64,000 nt of DNA from Zygnema cylindricum. Lineage: Eukaryota; Streptophyta; Zygnematophyceae; Zygnematales; Zygnemataceae. The notes beneath the pieces are model-generated. The model was not told the origin of the DNA and searched no databases. It worked only from the letters and a program-made list of their open reading frames with translations. Numbering within the stretch: position 1 is the first letter of the stretch; every line of letters starts with the position of its first letter. Both the position numbers and the translations under genes were made by a program. The stretch covers positions 237,467 to 301,466 of the forward strand of contig JBBHKE010002640.1 of NCBI GenBank assembly GCA_037447655.1. The letters run 5' to 3'. Shown here piece by piece: positions 46,001 to 61,000 of this stretch.

Positions 46001-49000
46001 AACTCGAGCTTCACCTGCTTAAAACAAACAATAAATTCTCATCAATACATCAAATAAATTTTATGCCTCAATATCACTATATTCTTTGGAATACCGGGCA
46101 TGAGAGACCTGGCAAGCTCCAGAAATTATCACCATACATACTCAAAAAGTAACCTGACATGGAATGACAGAGAAGGAAACAGCTATCATGAGAAAAAAAG
46201 CCACCTTAATAGTCAAGTTCTGGCCATAACTATGTGCTTAACAAAGAAAAAACATAGAAGGGCTTAGGCAACGTTCTCTACATATACTTTTAAAACAAAA
46301 AAACTGCAGGTTAGGAAAAATTCCTGAAGGGATCTTTTTTACCGGATTGATGAACTTTCTAAAGGTTGCCAACATCTTTGACAAACGAGGGTCTCTGATA
46401 CTTCCAGCAATGTTGCGCCATAATTAAGCTCACTACCAAAAGTGTCAATTGTTACTTAGTTTATCTCAGTGTCCAAGATAAGACGTAGCCCACCCCATCC
46501 AAAAGTGTCAATTGTTTCTTAGGTTATCTCAGTACCCAAGATAAAATGTATTCCAGCCCGATGGGTTGGGCTAGACAGAGTTATTCCTGTTCAGCCTCGA
46601 CATGTCATTGAAAGGCTTATGTCTTAACAGTGTGGGCCACATTTGAGAGGCTTAGGGAGTTGAGGGGAGTTACCAGGTTTTCAATGACAGAGCAAGGACG
46701 GACTTCAACAGCAATGCCAAGCGGGTCGTGAGCCAAATTTTCTACCTGCACATAATGAAAAATAAAATAAAAAGAAAAAGAAAAACAAAATGGAAAAGAA
46801 AAGAAAATCAAAAACAAAGACAAGAATAAGCAAAAGCAAAAGCAAAAGCAAAAACAAATACAAATACAAAAACAAAAACAAAACCAAAAACAAAAACAAA
46901 AACAAAAACAAAAACAAAAACAAAACCAAAACCAAAAACAAAAACAAAAACAAAAACAAAACAAAAACAAAAACAGAATCAATAACACAAAAACAGGTAA
47001 TTTCAAGAACATCAACGTTAATCATACTTGTCCCTTTAACTTCTAAATACAATCCGAATGTGTATGCACATCCTCATCTGTTGGAAACCATGAAAGTTTT
47101 CAAACCTGTTTCTCTACCAGCCAAAGGACTATAAATACTAATATGTAGCTTAACCAATGAACCAAGACTATTGGTGCATCGGTAAACAGTAAACTTCACC
47201 AACTAAACAGAATATGCATCAGCTAGTGTTCTTCAGAAGCCTTCGTCCCATGTCCTTTTATTTTGCAGATTTAAGAAGACCCATACGAATTGCTCTTTTA
47301 CATTAATGACCTCTTTTCTTCACATGCAGTCATAATCAAAATTATACTTTCCTTAGCGCTCTGGATTTACCAATCCTCCACACAGTTTTTAAACACTTGT
47401 TTAAGGAGCTGGACAGTCTTCAAAACAGAATATGGAAGTAAACAACCAGAATGACAAAAAAACCCTGTCAAATTAATCATGAGACAGTAAGCCATATGAC
47501 AATTATGTTGACAGACACTTACATAGATTACAGATGATAAAAAAACTGATGAAAAGATCAGAAAAAATGATGCACAACACAAGAAAGTTGACAAATTTTA
47601 CAGAAATGTTAATAAAACTTACAAGAAAACTTTCTGCACATGTTGGGGCAGAGGGTGAACAAGGTATCATCAAGCGCGGTAAAAGAAGAGCACGTTCAAT
47701 GAGACCGTTAAATTGTAAAGTACATACAGTCATCTCTGCCTCAACTTCCAAATCCATTATGTTATAAGGATTGTTGCAATTGGTGAATCGCATGCTCCAT
47801 TGTCTCCTTCCAGCCTCCTTTGTATGCTCCAGTTTTGTGGCCTTAAGCATCAATTTTAAGGTAACTATAGAACCGGGCAAAGCTCGCCCAAGATATGCTT
47901 TCTGCACATCACTCACAGACTCTCCAGTAATTCCACTGGAAGGAGTTACTACTGAAAAAGCTTCTGGAAGTTCTACCAAGCAATAGATAAGCTCAGTACA
48001 GCTTGTATTGTGGATTGAAACTTCAAACTCAACATCTCCCCAAAAATTTGCATACCCAATTTTTCCGAGATCGACCTTTGGTTCTAGCAATTTCGCACAT
48101 GAAACGCCCAGGGATCCCTTCACGGCAAGAATCTCTACAACTTGCTGGTCAACAATTGAACCATCACTTTCTCTAGCCTGAGAAAATGAAGTTAACTTGC
48201 GAGCTGATTTCGGATCCACTAAATTGGAAAATAGAGGAGGATCTGCAGATTGTAAAAGCTCCAGTGTAGCCTGAGGAGTGGCTGAAACCTCGAGGCACTT
48301 CTGAAAATGATCGGACTTCCAGTTTGATTCAGATTTGGGCGTGTTTAACCTCACAAGAAGTAACGATCCCTCCAAAGGACAAACCTTTCCACTCAACAAC
48401 CTAGAGAACTGAAGATCCAACAAGGAGTTGCAGGCTTCAGTATACGTTACATATATCCTCCGTTTGCATTTTGGAAGAAGAATAAATGGATCTCCGCAAG
48501 GTTTACAATCATGTGAATAGCTAACAGAAACTGCTTTGTACCCATTTGCAATGCGATACATATTTGGGTTAAATGCCTCTATAGCCTCTCTGTCTTTGTC
48601 ATCATTTCTCTTCTGAGGGACACTCCCGCTTACTCTCAAAGGCAAATTGCTGATCGGAAACACTTCCATGGCTTCGTGAATGAGAGAAGTTACTTCGAAG
48701 GACGCATGATAAGCTCGCATATCAACTATTTTACATTCAATGGGATCCTTCAAAGTCGGAGAACAGCAAGACTTTTCCTTGGAAGCTGGGTCCCCACTAG
48801 CCAGAGAAATGCAGATTTCTCCGAAGTCAAGAAGATTTTCATACTCCAGTGATATATGCTGGCCAGTTTCTGTTGTAGACAAGCCAATAGTACGTAAGTT
48901 GACATTAAACTCTTGAATTGCTGTTGAGTTGAAAAGACTGACCCCAGAGTCAGGACCACTCCCACAACCTGATTCCTCAATAACTCTGATAGTCGATTCT

Positions 49001-52000
49001 CTAGCATTTACATCAGATGCTTCTGATGGCCGTTTATGCTTAACAGACAAATCCCTTTCTGTCTCCATAGGCATTTCCAATCCAGTAACAGTTTCCTGAA
49101 GTCGAGAAATTTGTTTGTTGACAGAAACGTCTACTGAACAATCATCCACAAAAAGCTGTAAGAGAACTTCCACATTGTGGCCTGGGCAAGTGAAATTTGA
49201 AACTAGAATTTTCTCTTGAAAGAGACCGTATCGTGTAACTGGCAAAGCGTACTCTATGTCAACGTCGGATTTAATTGTTTCTGAACCACTGAGCGAAACA
49301 TCCCGACCAGGCAGACGCATCTGTTTTAGAGAAACTGTTGCCAAATCTGAGTGGATAGAAAAATCCAGAGGCATCTGAGAGCTTGGATTGGATACAGTGA
49401 AATGACCGCACATACTTCCTCCAATTTCTTTTACTCTTCCCAAATTGATGAAAGAGGCTGAGACTCGCATTAAACTTTTACCGACCATAGCACGAAACTT
49501 CACTGTGATTTCCTCTGTTGTGCCCTTTCCCACGTGTTCCCTTCGTGCGATTTCTCCACCATCTGAATCAGCAGTCGGTCGGAATGACCGAGCAAATATA
49601 CGCATTCCTCCAATAATTTCACGACACTTTCCATTTTCATATGCAGCTGGTTCTCCACTTGGGCGAAGGCAAACAAAAACGCAAATTATGCCTTTTCCAG
49701 ACACAGAAATTTCCTCTATACGCTTAAGCCCATCCTCATCCTCACATATTGAAACCTGCTTTGCTAAGTTTGAACGAAAGGTGAGTGCAATGGGCTCTGG
49801 AAGAAGGTTCTCTAATCTCAAAGGAACAACTTTCTTAGGATTTGAACCATTCAAATAGCAATATCCCATATCAAGGGCACTGTTGTCTAACAGATCTGGA
49901 AAATGGACACACTGAATTTTCCTGGGTGTCATGGTCACTGGAACAACTGTTTCTTTTACACAAGCTTGACTCTTCAATAGTATGCTGTAGGTCTGTTTTC
50001 CTGGCTTTACTGGATTACAACTTAGATGTAACTTTTCTACACCAAAAGGCTCTATGCGTCCAACTGCCTGACTTATAGTTATAACTTCTAGTGACAAATT
50101 ACGAACCAAATTATCAGGAGATGAATGCGTTTCCTGAGCTGTGACAGACTCCGTGTCTTCCAACAACCGTTCCTTCACCCCAGCATTTCCCGAAGAATTT
50201 GTTCCCCCCACACGGATACTGAAGTCAAGTGAGACTTTTGACCTGTTATGGATTTCTATCTCTGTCTGCAAAGTAGAAGATAAGTCGGACTCTGGAAAGA
50301 CAATCTCGGAAGGCCGTACAATTAGCAGTTTATCAGGTTTTTGGAACCTCACAACAACATGCCTAAATGCACTATTGTCTGAAATTTTTGCCTTCAGTGT
50401 GAGCACCCCTACAGCAGAAAACCCTAAGTCTTCTGCGTCTTGGAATGTAGCATGACTCAACTTCAAATCATGAACAGATTTTTCAGATTTTACTACCTCT
50501 TTCTTGCAATCAAGAGCTCGGAGAGTCAAACGAACAGCTGATTGTGTTCTCAAGCAAAAAACTGCTGTAAGTTCCAGCTTCTCCACGAAATTTGGCGATG
50601 GTGAATTGCTTGAAACATCCACTAGGCTAGCATCCGGAGTTAACCAAGGCAGATGTTGGGGAACTGATGCACCTTTAAGTTGAGGGGGGTGCCATTGGTT
50701 TTCTTGTTTTAGATTGAGACCGTCGACAGACTCTGTACTGAAAGAATCGGATGTACCACTGATGTCAGATAGCCACAATTCTGTATCGTGGGTGACTTCA
50801 TCCCATGAAAGCTTTACAGTTATCCATTCATCTTGATGAGATAATGAGGTGAGAATGAAAGATCCTGCAAGTCCCTGTCCATCTGTTGTATCTTTAAGTA
50901 TAAGTTCATCAGTGAAATGTGCAAACCCTAAAGGTCTTGGTAAATCACTTCCATGTGTGCTGAGGGTCATACTACGAGCCATTGCTGCGGCTGACGAAAG
51001 ATCGAGATAACGATCGTTTCCAAATAAAAGTTGATCCCCCCCAACTGATTGCGGCAAGGAGTGACTTCCAGGTTGATTTTGGAGATCAAGATCAAAGATT
51101 TTATTGGTATGTTCACCAGAACTACTTTCAGGTCGACTTCCTGCGGTACTACTAATTTCACTGGGAATGTCATTATCCACGTGATCAGCTGGTTCTGCTT
51201 GTCCTAGACCCCAGCTTAAAATTCGTTGTCGAGCCCATTGTTCACTTAAAGAAACGGAAATTAAATCATCAGTTTCAGGATAGCCAGGTTTGAAATGTGG
51301 TCCCTGGAAATGCCATAGACCTCCTGCTATAAGGTCTGAAAGCGACTTTGGTGAATTGATTTCTGGAGAAAATGGTAATGGTGGAGAACGGTTTCCAAGC
51401 ATTCTCACTATGCGTGGTGAAGTTGGAGCAGAGCTTTCGGGAGAAAGACTCGGTGAAACAACAGAGATTTTCACAGAAGACTGGAATAACGAAGAAAAAC
51501 CCAAAAGAAAAAGGAGAGATAATGTTATTGTCTGCACTTACCGCCTTTAAGAAAACCAAATGACTAGGTTAAATTTCGAAGTTTCAGAAGAAGAACAGGT
51601 AAAACACAACAGACTTTTATTGGCAACAGTGAAAAACAATAAAAAGAGCAGCCGAGAAAAACAAAAGCGAGATAATGCTGTCCTCAGAGGATTTTCTCAG
51701 AACCTATTATTATTCAAAACTGCTGCATCAGATTGTCCAACAAAAAACGGGTCTGTGTTTCAAACAAAAACCAAGGAACATTCTCAACACTCGCCCAGCA
51801 TACTCCCTCAAACCACCTCATATTACTGAGCGCACATCACCAGGGCAAAATTTACAGAGCATATTGCATAAAAAAAAAACATACAGCCAACCTAAGAACT
51901 CGACATTTAAAAGCCTGAAAGAAGTAACAGTAACTCTGCAGTTAAAATTTTAACATTCTAGGCAGAAATGAAAAGAAAACAGATAGAAGTTCAATAACTG

Positions 52001-55000
52001 AGGTACAGAAACAAGAGATTTACACATTCATAACAAAAACGCAAAAACAGCAGATTCCAAGATAGAGAGCGTTACCGTTATGGCTTTCTGAAATGCTGGG
52101 GCCAGATCTCCACCAGCGACCCGATTTCTCAAATTTACATCAGAACAGACGGTAAGTCCAAATGCCACACTCTTCATTACATCCTGCATTACATAAGTGA
52201 TATGCAAGACACACAATATTTATAAATATATTTATAAATTGACAGACGTTGTATTCAACCATACACTTTCTAGGTTCATCCTCAGGCTACCCACTGGCTT
52301 GCGCACTAACCATTAAAGAAATGGAAAAGGTTAAAACAGTATACCATAACCCAATGAAAATACTCCGTGGCAACACAGCAGCGTGGAGAATGGAGCAGCA
52401 AGGGGAGTCCAACAGCTGACGGGCAAGGACAATTGAGCTTAAAAGACAGTAATAAAAGCTTCTCCAACCTTTAATTTTCCCTGTAGAATTTTTATTCAAA
52501 TGCGTTAAATTTGCGACTCACAAATGCATATTTCATTTCAAATTTCAAGATCATTTCAGTTACCTGGTTCCTGCTTTCATAGGCCAGAAAGCTTCCTTGC
52601 ACTTGCTGGACACCGGATACCTCCTCCATATAGCTGTAAATGCATTTGACAAGTACTGACTGGCACAGCCAAAAGATCACAATCGCTCAATTGCGTGTTA
52701 AAAGTTTGCAGATAGAAAGTCAATAGAATGTCACCATTCAATTTCATAAGTTTCAAGAGACAATTTCAGAAAACATTGCAATTCTGCCGCCTGCAATAAA
52801 AGTGTCTTGCTTGACAAACAATATTGGATGAAAGCTACCAAATAAAAAGTTGCCTAGCAGTGATTATCTAGTCAATTTACAATCGGCTTCAACAAGGACA
52901 GTATTGGGAGAATGAGGGAGCAAGAATAACTAAAAAATAATTCGTTCAGTGTGTCCATATAAGAAATGTAAAGAGCAAGCAATGAATATGTTCGACCACA
53001 CTCGATTCAGGTACTGAGCTTTTGGCATCCTCACCTGATTTAGTGAGGACCACAGTAATTGTGAATTCTAAAACTTCTAGACAAACAAGCAACAATATAG
53101 GCCTTCGTTTCTCCTTATCTGGCATAATTTGGCTGTAATTTGTCAAATAATTTCACATGGAACATAGTATTTCATATCCATGCTATAAATCTGTAATTAA
53201 AGTTGTTATCATACTTGTGGAACATTAACCAACCTAAATGTGATGGAGCTCAAATGAGAGGAGCGAAAGGGAGACAAAAATTTTAATAAGGAGAATGCAA
53301 AAGACATAGTCGTAATATTTATACTGCTGAGACTCAAAGACCTTCAACAGCATCGCTCCGTATCAATGTTTTGGAAAGGAATAACTATTTTGATTCCAGT
53401 AATCATGATTTGCCTCGGTGAAAAGAGACTGGCCCAGTCTTGCCAGTGAAGAACATACTGGCAATGAGACTTGACCATGCAAAATGAGAGATTTCTGGGT
53501 AGAAACTATGACATCAAAATTGTGAAGAAAAAAAAACATCTGCCACCATTACTTGCCAATCAAAAATTAGAAAATGACCAGAAGACACCAACGACTTCTT
53601 CAAATCTTGTTCCTCTTCCTCTTATTATTTACCCATCATAAATCAAACGCCCAACAAAACCTCACTACGCAAAGAGTTTACATACCTGAGATTCATTAGG
53701 TTTCACAACAACGGAAATGCTTCCTTCACAAGCCTTTGATTGGCCACCTGAGCCCTTCGTCATCAAATCTCCACCTACTGGTCCCGATACTATTCCAGGA
53801 CCTTGTCGCAACCCACCAGTTTTATTATTCTCCAGAAGCAATCCACCTGATAGGACGTCATCCCTATTCTTAGAAGGATTCCCAATCGGCCTTACTCCAT
53901 TTGCATCATTTCCATTTTCTGACATGCTTAGTTGTGAGCGAAGCTTCTCAATTTGTTTCTGAAGTTTGACAACTTTTTCAACCTTTCCTTTTCGTTCATA
54001 ACCAGCAATCTTCCTTTCCAGAGCTTCAATTATTTCCTGTTCTGGAGTTGCTACAACTCCGCTGGTTGTCAGCTTTTCCTTTAATTGAAATTGAAGACGT
54101 GGATGAAATCCTGTATCTGTCTGTCCCCAGAGGTTCATAGATTTGTTTTCGGCTTCTGCAATATCTGATGCTTTCAAAATAAACTCACGTGACTGTTTGC
54201 TTATGTTTGTTATTACAAGAGGCTGTGGAAGAGACCATTCCCCAACAAGACCGACACCAAAATCCAAGACAGTTGTACTGATCTCAAATGTTTCCGCTCG
54301 GCTGATATTCGCCTTAAAAATCACCACCTGCATGATACGCAATTCAACATCATTAGTGTCGACCAACACTGCTTTTGAGATAAGTTTTTTCAGTGAGTTT
54401 CTTAAGGTGAATTACCGAAACCTTTTTAGTGCAAACATGTGAAAATGTCGAACACAGCCAATCTGTGAACAGTCTATCCACATAAGCATGGATTAACACT
54501 ACCAAATATTTTTGCTAACAAAATCTGCACTGATGATGATGAGCATTGTACACGTTCCAACCAGTCAATGATGGCAGTCTTCCATATAATGCTTGCTAAT
54601 AATGAATTAACATGAATACAGAAACACTCACATGAATAAAGCCAAATGTCCTGCTGTCTTGCTATAACAATCTTTGAATTGCATTGTAGAGCTATCAAGG
54701 GCTGGTTTAAAGGCTAACCTGGTCATTGCTTGCATCATAAACGTTACTGATTGTGAGCTTCTCGCGAAATGTCCCAGCAAGTGACGGTTGAAACACAAAG
54801 TTTACTTCACGACTACAATGAGGTCGGACAAGCCCGACCCGTCCATCTATAATATGAAGGTCACCTGATGCGATAGAACCTGTAGAAAGACAAAACTCAC
54901 ACTTTATTTCAATCCACCACACAGCACTGGACCAACAACAACATAGTTCAGTAAAAACGGCTCATGAAGTATGTTTAAAAAAAAAATCAGCATCATTTTC

Positions 55001-58000
55001 TTTTATTCAAAAGTGGCTCACGGCCCAGGTACATCACAGTGAAAAAAACGTTAGCAAATGCTCCCTGTTTTACCAAGCAAGTGAAGAAGTCTTGCAATAT
55101 ACTTCAGCACGGAATGCCATAAATTTTTGTAAAAGTCCTAACGGATATTCACACAATTAAAAATTGGACAGACATTGGTACCTCCAACATTCCTGTTTTC
55201 TCATAACAAAAACCCCTCAGGCTCCACAGAAGATCATTGTGGGCACACCTGTTTTTCTAATTTTGTATAACAAAGGAACATCAGATATATTGTTGAATAC
55301 AAGCGTTTTCGCACGGTGCTCATTGGTAAGCATATGCCCGAAATTAATGTTCTTCTGAGCGAGGGACATAAGTGATCTGCAAACCTGTAAGTTGAGATTA
55401 CGATTGAACCTAGTCAGAAAAGTGTGCCCATTTTGACATGAATTGAACCTCGCCAAAGAAAAGTGTCCTTTTTGACATGTATGGCACATTCTCAGAAAAT
55501 AATGTCCTTAACAAAAGAACATCGCTCAATGGAAGTTTTGTTAATAAAATAACAAAGGACGAACATTGAGTTTGAAATGATGTAATCAAATGACATACTT
55601 GGAGGTACAGAAATTCATAAACACCAGCATCATATAGCAGGACTTCAAATCTTGCTTTGCTAAACATGGAAAAACATACAAAACCTAATAACACTGAGCA
55701 CAAGACCTCTCGACCGCATCCAGAGGGAAACTACATTAAGCCTGTAATTCACCTTCAATTGTACTGGTATTTCTCTTGTCAGAAGCTCAAGCTCAGAGCT
55801 CGTCCCAAGGAAACCTGGTTCAAGTGACTCAACGATCGCACGATCGTACTCTACAAGCTGGATATTGACCTGCGGTTAAAAAAAATTAAACGCAAAATCA
55901 TAACCGAAGCACAGAAAGAAAGGTCATTTGGCTCAGCACATGTAGCAACTCATGATGCAAGCAAAAATCACACACTCAAAAGAAGGGCTCAAAAAAGTGC
56001 ACTATCAATAAAAATCAAGATCAAAAATATACCCACTCTCTCAGTTCAGAGAACCAGAACCTTTGCAGTCATTTTACGAAGTCGTCCTTGAACTGATGGC
56101 CGTGTCACTCCATTCACCAACAGGACTACATGGAGGACAACTTCCTGATTCGGGACAAGCTTCAATTGATTGACAGGAATCATTGAATGAGGCACATCTT
56201 CAAGAGTTCGAATAACAAGATCACGATTTCGTATTTGGGCCTCCACATACTGCGAATGCAAGAGACAAAAAAAAAAAAGTATAATAAAGCATTGGCTGCT
56301 TTCCACAGTCACAAGGAATTCCTAAATGCGCTGCAACAGCAAGTGTTTGTTCAAAACATTCTCAGCCCTTCAGATGGTTTGTACGTTTCTGCAGTTTAGA
56401 TTATGGCCCTTGTACTGTCTCACCCCTAGTCGAAACAAGAAAAGCCAACATCAAATCATTTTCAGAAACGAAAAGAATCACCTCCTTTTCCGTCTCATCT
56501 TCAGCGAACAAGGAGTTTGAAAGTGACACATCTCCAACACGTTTCAAAGCCTCTGCCAGTATGCCATCCTTTCCTCCTCTTTTTAAGCTCTCATTGTTAT
56601 TTGCAGCTTCTTCAACACGAAGCATCGCACTACTCCTCACTCTCTTCATGTTAAGTCGACGTGAAATGTCATCTTCAAGACCAGCGGTGTTCCGGGATTC
56701 AGTTATAGCTGATATACCAACTGTCGACTCATAACTGCCTGGCATATTCTTCTCGGCTAGCTCTTTATGGCCAGATGAGTCTGCTAGATCAAGAGACATT
56801 CTGCCAAAGCAGGATAGGCAGTGTCAAATGAACCAATCCTATGACAGGGACAAGCACTGATTTAAGGAGACGGCAAGGGAGAGGGAGAAAAGAAAAGGGA
56901 AAGAGAGTGGGAAAGAGAGAAAGAAAAGGGAAGAAAGGAAAAGGGAGAGAGAATGTGAAAGGGAGAAAGAAAAGAAAACGGGAGAGGGAGTGGGAGAGAG
57001 AAAGTACGAAGAAGAGAAATATATCACAGAATAAAACTCAGTTCAGCAAAAAGAAAAAGCAAACGTGACTAACCGTGAGAGAATAGGCTAAGAATAGAGT
57101 AAAATTTTGCAGAAAAGCAACATCATTTCTTACGTTAACAAAAAATCATCCCAATGTCTCAAATCGTTTTTTACACCAAAGGTAACCACAATGACATGTG
57201 CTTTGCAGTATTTCAAGAATTTCACTCACATTAGTTTTACATTTCCAGCACAGTTCGAAATCCAAAACACACAAACATTTACAGCTTTATTATAGATTTG
57301 AGCATATTCAAGTCAAATGCCTGGTACATCCGGTCGATTTAAGGATAAAATCACACGAAGGAATAAAGTTGATAATTGCAAGATTATCGCAACATAAGCA
57401 GGGACAGAGATTGACCTCATTCGCATTTTCTTTTCCTTCACAGCAATCTGACTGCTACTCGCACGGCTCCTGTTTCCAGAATCAGAAACATCGATATTGA
57501 GACTCAATCGTGGTTGAGAACCTTCCAGAGTCTCGAGCAACTTCTCTTTATTGAGCAATGCCGCATGTGCTCTGTTGAAATTCAAAACCACAGTTATTGA
57601 GTCAGATCATCTATCTAATTCTTGTAAGATCACAATAAGTCTTCGTAGAAAAGCAAATAAAGAAGCTAACGGTGATGCTGGGACCAGTAACATTGATTAG
57701 GTGAACAAAGTTTCCAATGAGGCGATATCTTGGAAAAAGTCTCTCCCTTCCTTACAAACAATTATGCTGCTGGGTCACAGATAACTTGAACAGAAATAAC
57801 CAACAATTGAACACCGAGAACCATATGAAAAAGGAAAAAAAAGAAACCACCGTCGTCTGTTCTCTTGGTTATCATCATCCCCATCTTTAATCGAGATGGC
57901 ATCAGAAACACGAACTTCTTGATGTTGTTCAACTGGTACAACTTCTCTAAGCTGGTAGATAAAAAGCTCCCCTGGAATGGATGTGCTAAATTCCAAAGTC

Positions 58001-61000
58001 AATGGCTCTGTTGTAATATTCTCCACCACTAAGGTCCGGGAGGCTGGATTGTTTACTACAACACTGCAACGGAAAAATATTATCAACAGGTTGTATCAGT
58101 AGTACAAAAGACAACAGCAGCACACCAACTTTTATATTTCTGTCTCCCACTTACTAGAAATTGAAATACAGTTGGCCTTGGTATGCCCTTAATCTTCTTC
58201 AGAATATATATCTACCAGAATGGCAAAGGGAAGGAAACAACATTGAATAATACTTGCATTTGTAAGACCATGAGGATTATTGATATTCAACGTGTGAGAC
58301 AAAATATTGAAACATTACTGATTAACATATATATTTGAAACAAATACATATCTATTTGAAATAATAAGGTTGCGGCTGTTGGTATTAAAACAGTGGGCAT
58401 TCTTCCAGTAAAGAAATACAGGAAACCAACCTGTCAAATCCAAGGAAGTTGGAGTTGGAAGGTGTTCCTAATTTGTAAAAAAGTGAGTGGAGAAGGACAT
58501 GATGACGATCTTGGTAATTAGCTATGACTTCAAAAACTTGAAGATTACGCTTGTTGAAAACATTTTCCACGCGGATCTGTTTCCTATAATTTGGGTTTAC
58601 ACAGATTGGAACAGATTTAATTTCCAGTTCATACGCCTGTCTTGGTGGAATCGTCACATTTTCAGCCTTGGAATGGAAACTTAACACTGTGGATGTTACA
58701 TGGGCAGTTATTACTGCCGGTAAATCAGACAAATTCAGAATTTCCACAGAGGCAATTTTGAAAGAGCCAACATTGCAGTCGCCAAGACTGAGTTCGGAAG
58801 TAGAGACCTTAACAACAGAGGTACACACCCGAGCTTTACACTGGCCACAAACAAACAGGTCATCGTATGGTAAGTAAGAGCAAAATAACATCATAAGTAA
58901 GAACCGGGATGGGCACACAAGGGGAAAAGAGAATGAATAGCACACAGACGACAAGGTTGCCTTTGTGACCTTTGTTCATCAAAAGATTATACAAATTCTA
59001 GGAATATTTACTGAACTTTTGAACGCTGGTCAACTGTCAAAAGCAAAACCCAGCTGCGTCAACTAAAATATATCAAAATGGCACCTGAAGCAACAAAACC
59101 AATAGAAGAAAATACAAATGAGGAAAAGAGAAAACTACGGTAGAATGCATTTCCCTAACACAATACCCATTAATCCATTGGAACCAGTGACATACTTCTT
59201 CAAACAGCTTAGCTAGTCAAACCTCTTTCAAACCCAACAAAGAAAAAATCCAACCATCTTTGTGAATGAAATCCTCTATTACCTGAATGATTTTAGAATA
59301 ACGCTGTTTGCTAACATTTATGACATCGCCGCATTTTAGAGAGACTCTGAATGAACGCCTTTGGAGCCTGAGGGACTTGAGGTCATCATTGTCCTGAGCT
59401 GGCCAGTACATGACAAGCAATCGCTTTTCTTGTCCTCTCTCAAGAAGAAGATTTTCTACAGCATCCTTACGACTTACGTTCATGTCTCCATTCGCCTACA
59501 ATGACATTCCAGAAAAAATCGGGCTTTATTAGGAGACTGGGAATTCTCAGATTTAGATATCCCTACATAAATGGAGCTGCACTACAACATAGAGAAGCAA
59601 TTCGATGAATAAAGTCATCAACTACGTAAGAAGTCATTGCAAACAAAACCAAGCCGCCATTTGCCACGAAACAAGTAACATTCTGCAATGTAGTTTTTGC
59701 ATTCTTTTATCATTCTGCCAACAGTCAGAAATAGAAATATAAAAGACATGTTTTGAAAAAGAAAAGCTCTATACAAAATTTGTCAACATAGCCAATAAAC
59801 ATTTTGGCATACAAACCTCATGATAACCGTGCATTGACAAAATTTGTGAGTGTCTTTCATGATGACCAAACGATTGATCCTGTCTTCTTGAAATGTCAAG
59901 CTCTGTTTGAAGTCGAAAAATGACACGATCTCCACCATGTTGCAAGTCCATGGATAAAGCAACATAGAGATCCTACAAGGCAGCAAAACAAAGCAATCTT
60001 CAGTTTTCAAATGATAACCTACAAAAACCACACAATTTATAATAACAGGGAAAACTCAACCATCATTTGACAAACTTTTATGAAAAAACAACAATACGTG
60101 CTAACGAAGAAGGTTGGAAAAACACGACTGGTACTACAGTTCCAACTTTAAAGCTCTTGTTACATGCTTGCTCATTTTTTTGTGAAGTACCACAGAACAA
60201 ACGGATGCAATGAGACAAGACAATAATATATGCATCAGATAAAATTAAACAACTAACATACTTTCCACATGCAGAACAGCCTTGAAAAAGAATAGCAATG
60301 AGTAAAAACCAACAATAAGTTTCCTACATTTAATCGGATATGAATATCCCTGCACCTAAAATACACCAGTGATTTACACATAATCATAAATATGGTCAAG
60401 CAAGCAATTGCCCCCAAAATAATTTCTTGGTCAACATCAGCAGCATTTGCTGGACAGGACAGACAGAATATCTTGCTTTAAACCGCGCCATAACAAGGCA
60501 GAACACCATCAACAAACAGCAGCCTTGCTCACTACACAACCGTTAAGGAAACAAAAAGCTTATTATGTACATCTAGACCACTAAACACCTCACGTTTCAG
60601 ACAACTACCCACCTCATTTGTCACGTTCTTCAGTAGAAGTAACCTGGAAGTAGAAACCTCAGAATAACAATCACCAAAGTCTAACAGACCTTCTTCAGCC
60701 AGGCCTGTAATCATGATGCCTTCCTCCCTATGCTCAGAACTAACCTGCAAAGATTTGAATTAACAAAAACTTAGATCCCATTGCTGAGTTTTCCACATAA
60801 ATATCGCCAATGTCTCTAGTCACCAGGCAAGAACAGAAAATCTGTAGCTGACAATCTTCCCCATATCGATAATTTCCTTTCACCTAAACAAACCTGGAAC
60901 ACTAAGAGAATGCAAAAATTCAAGTAGATAAAACAAAACTATAGCAAAATTCAAATTGTTAATCTTCCAATATCATGTTTTACATATTTCATCTCCTCGT

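Noticed and set aside
46617-47134. Phe/Leu/Cys-rich minus ORFs and Lys/Asn-rich plus ORF
   Set aside because: They come from the (CAAAAA)n microsatellite in an intron; only the 24-codon exon 46745-46674 is real.
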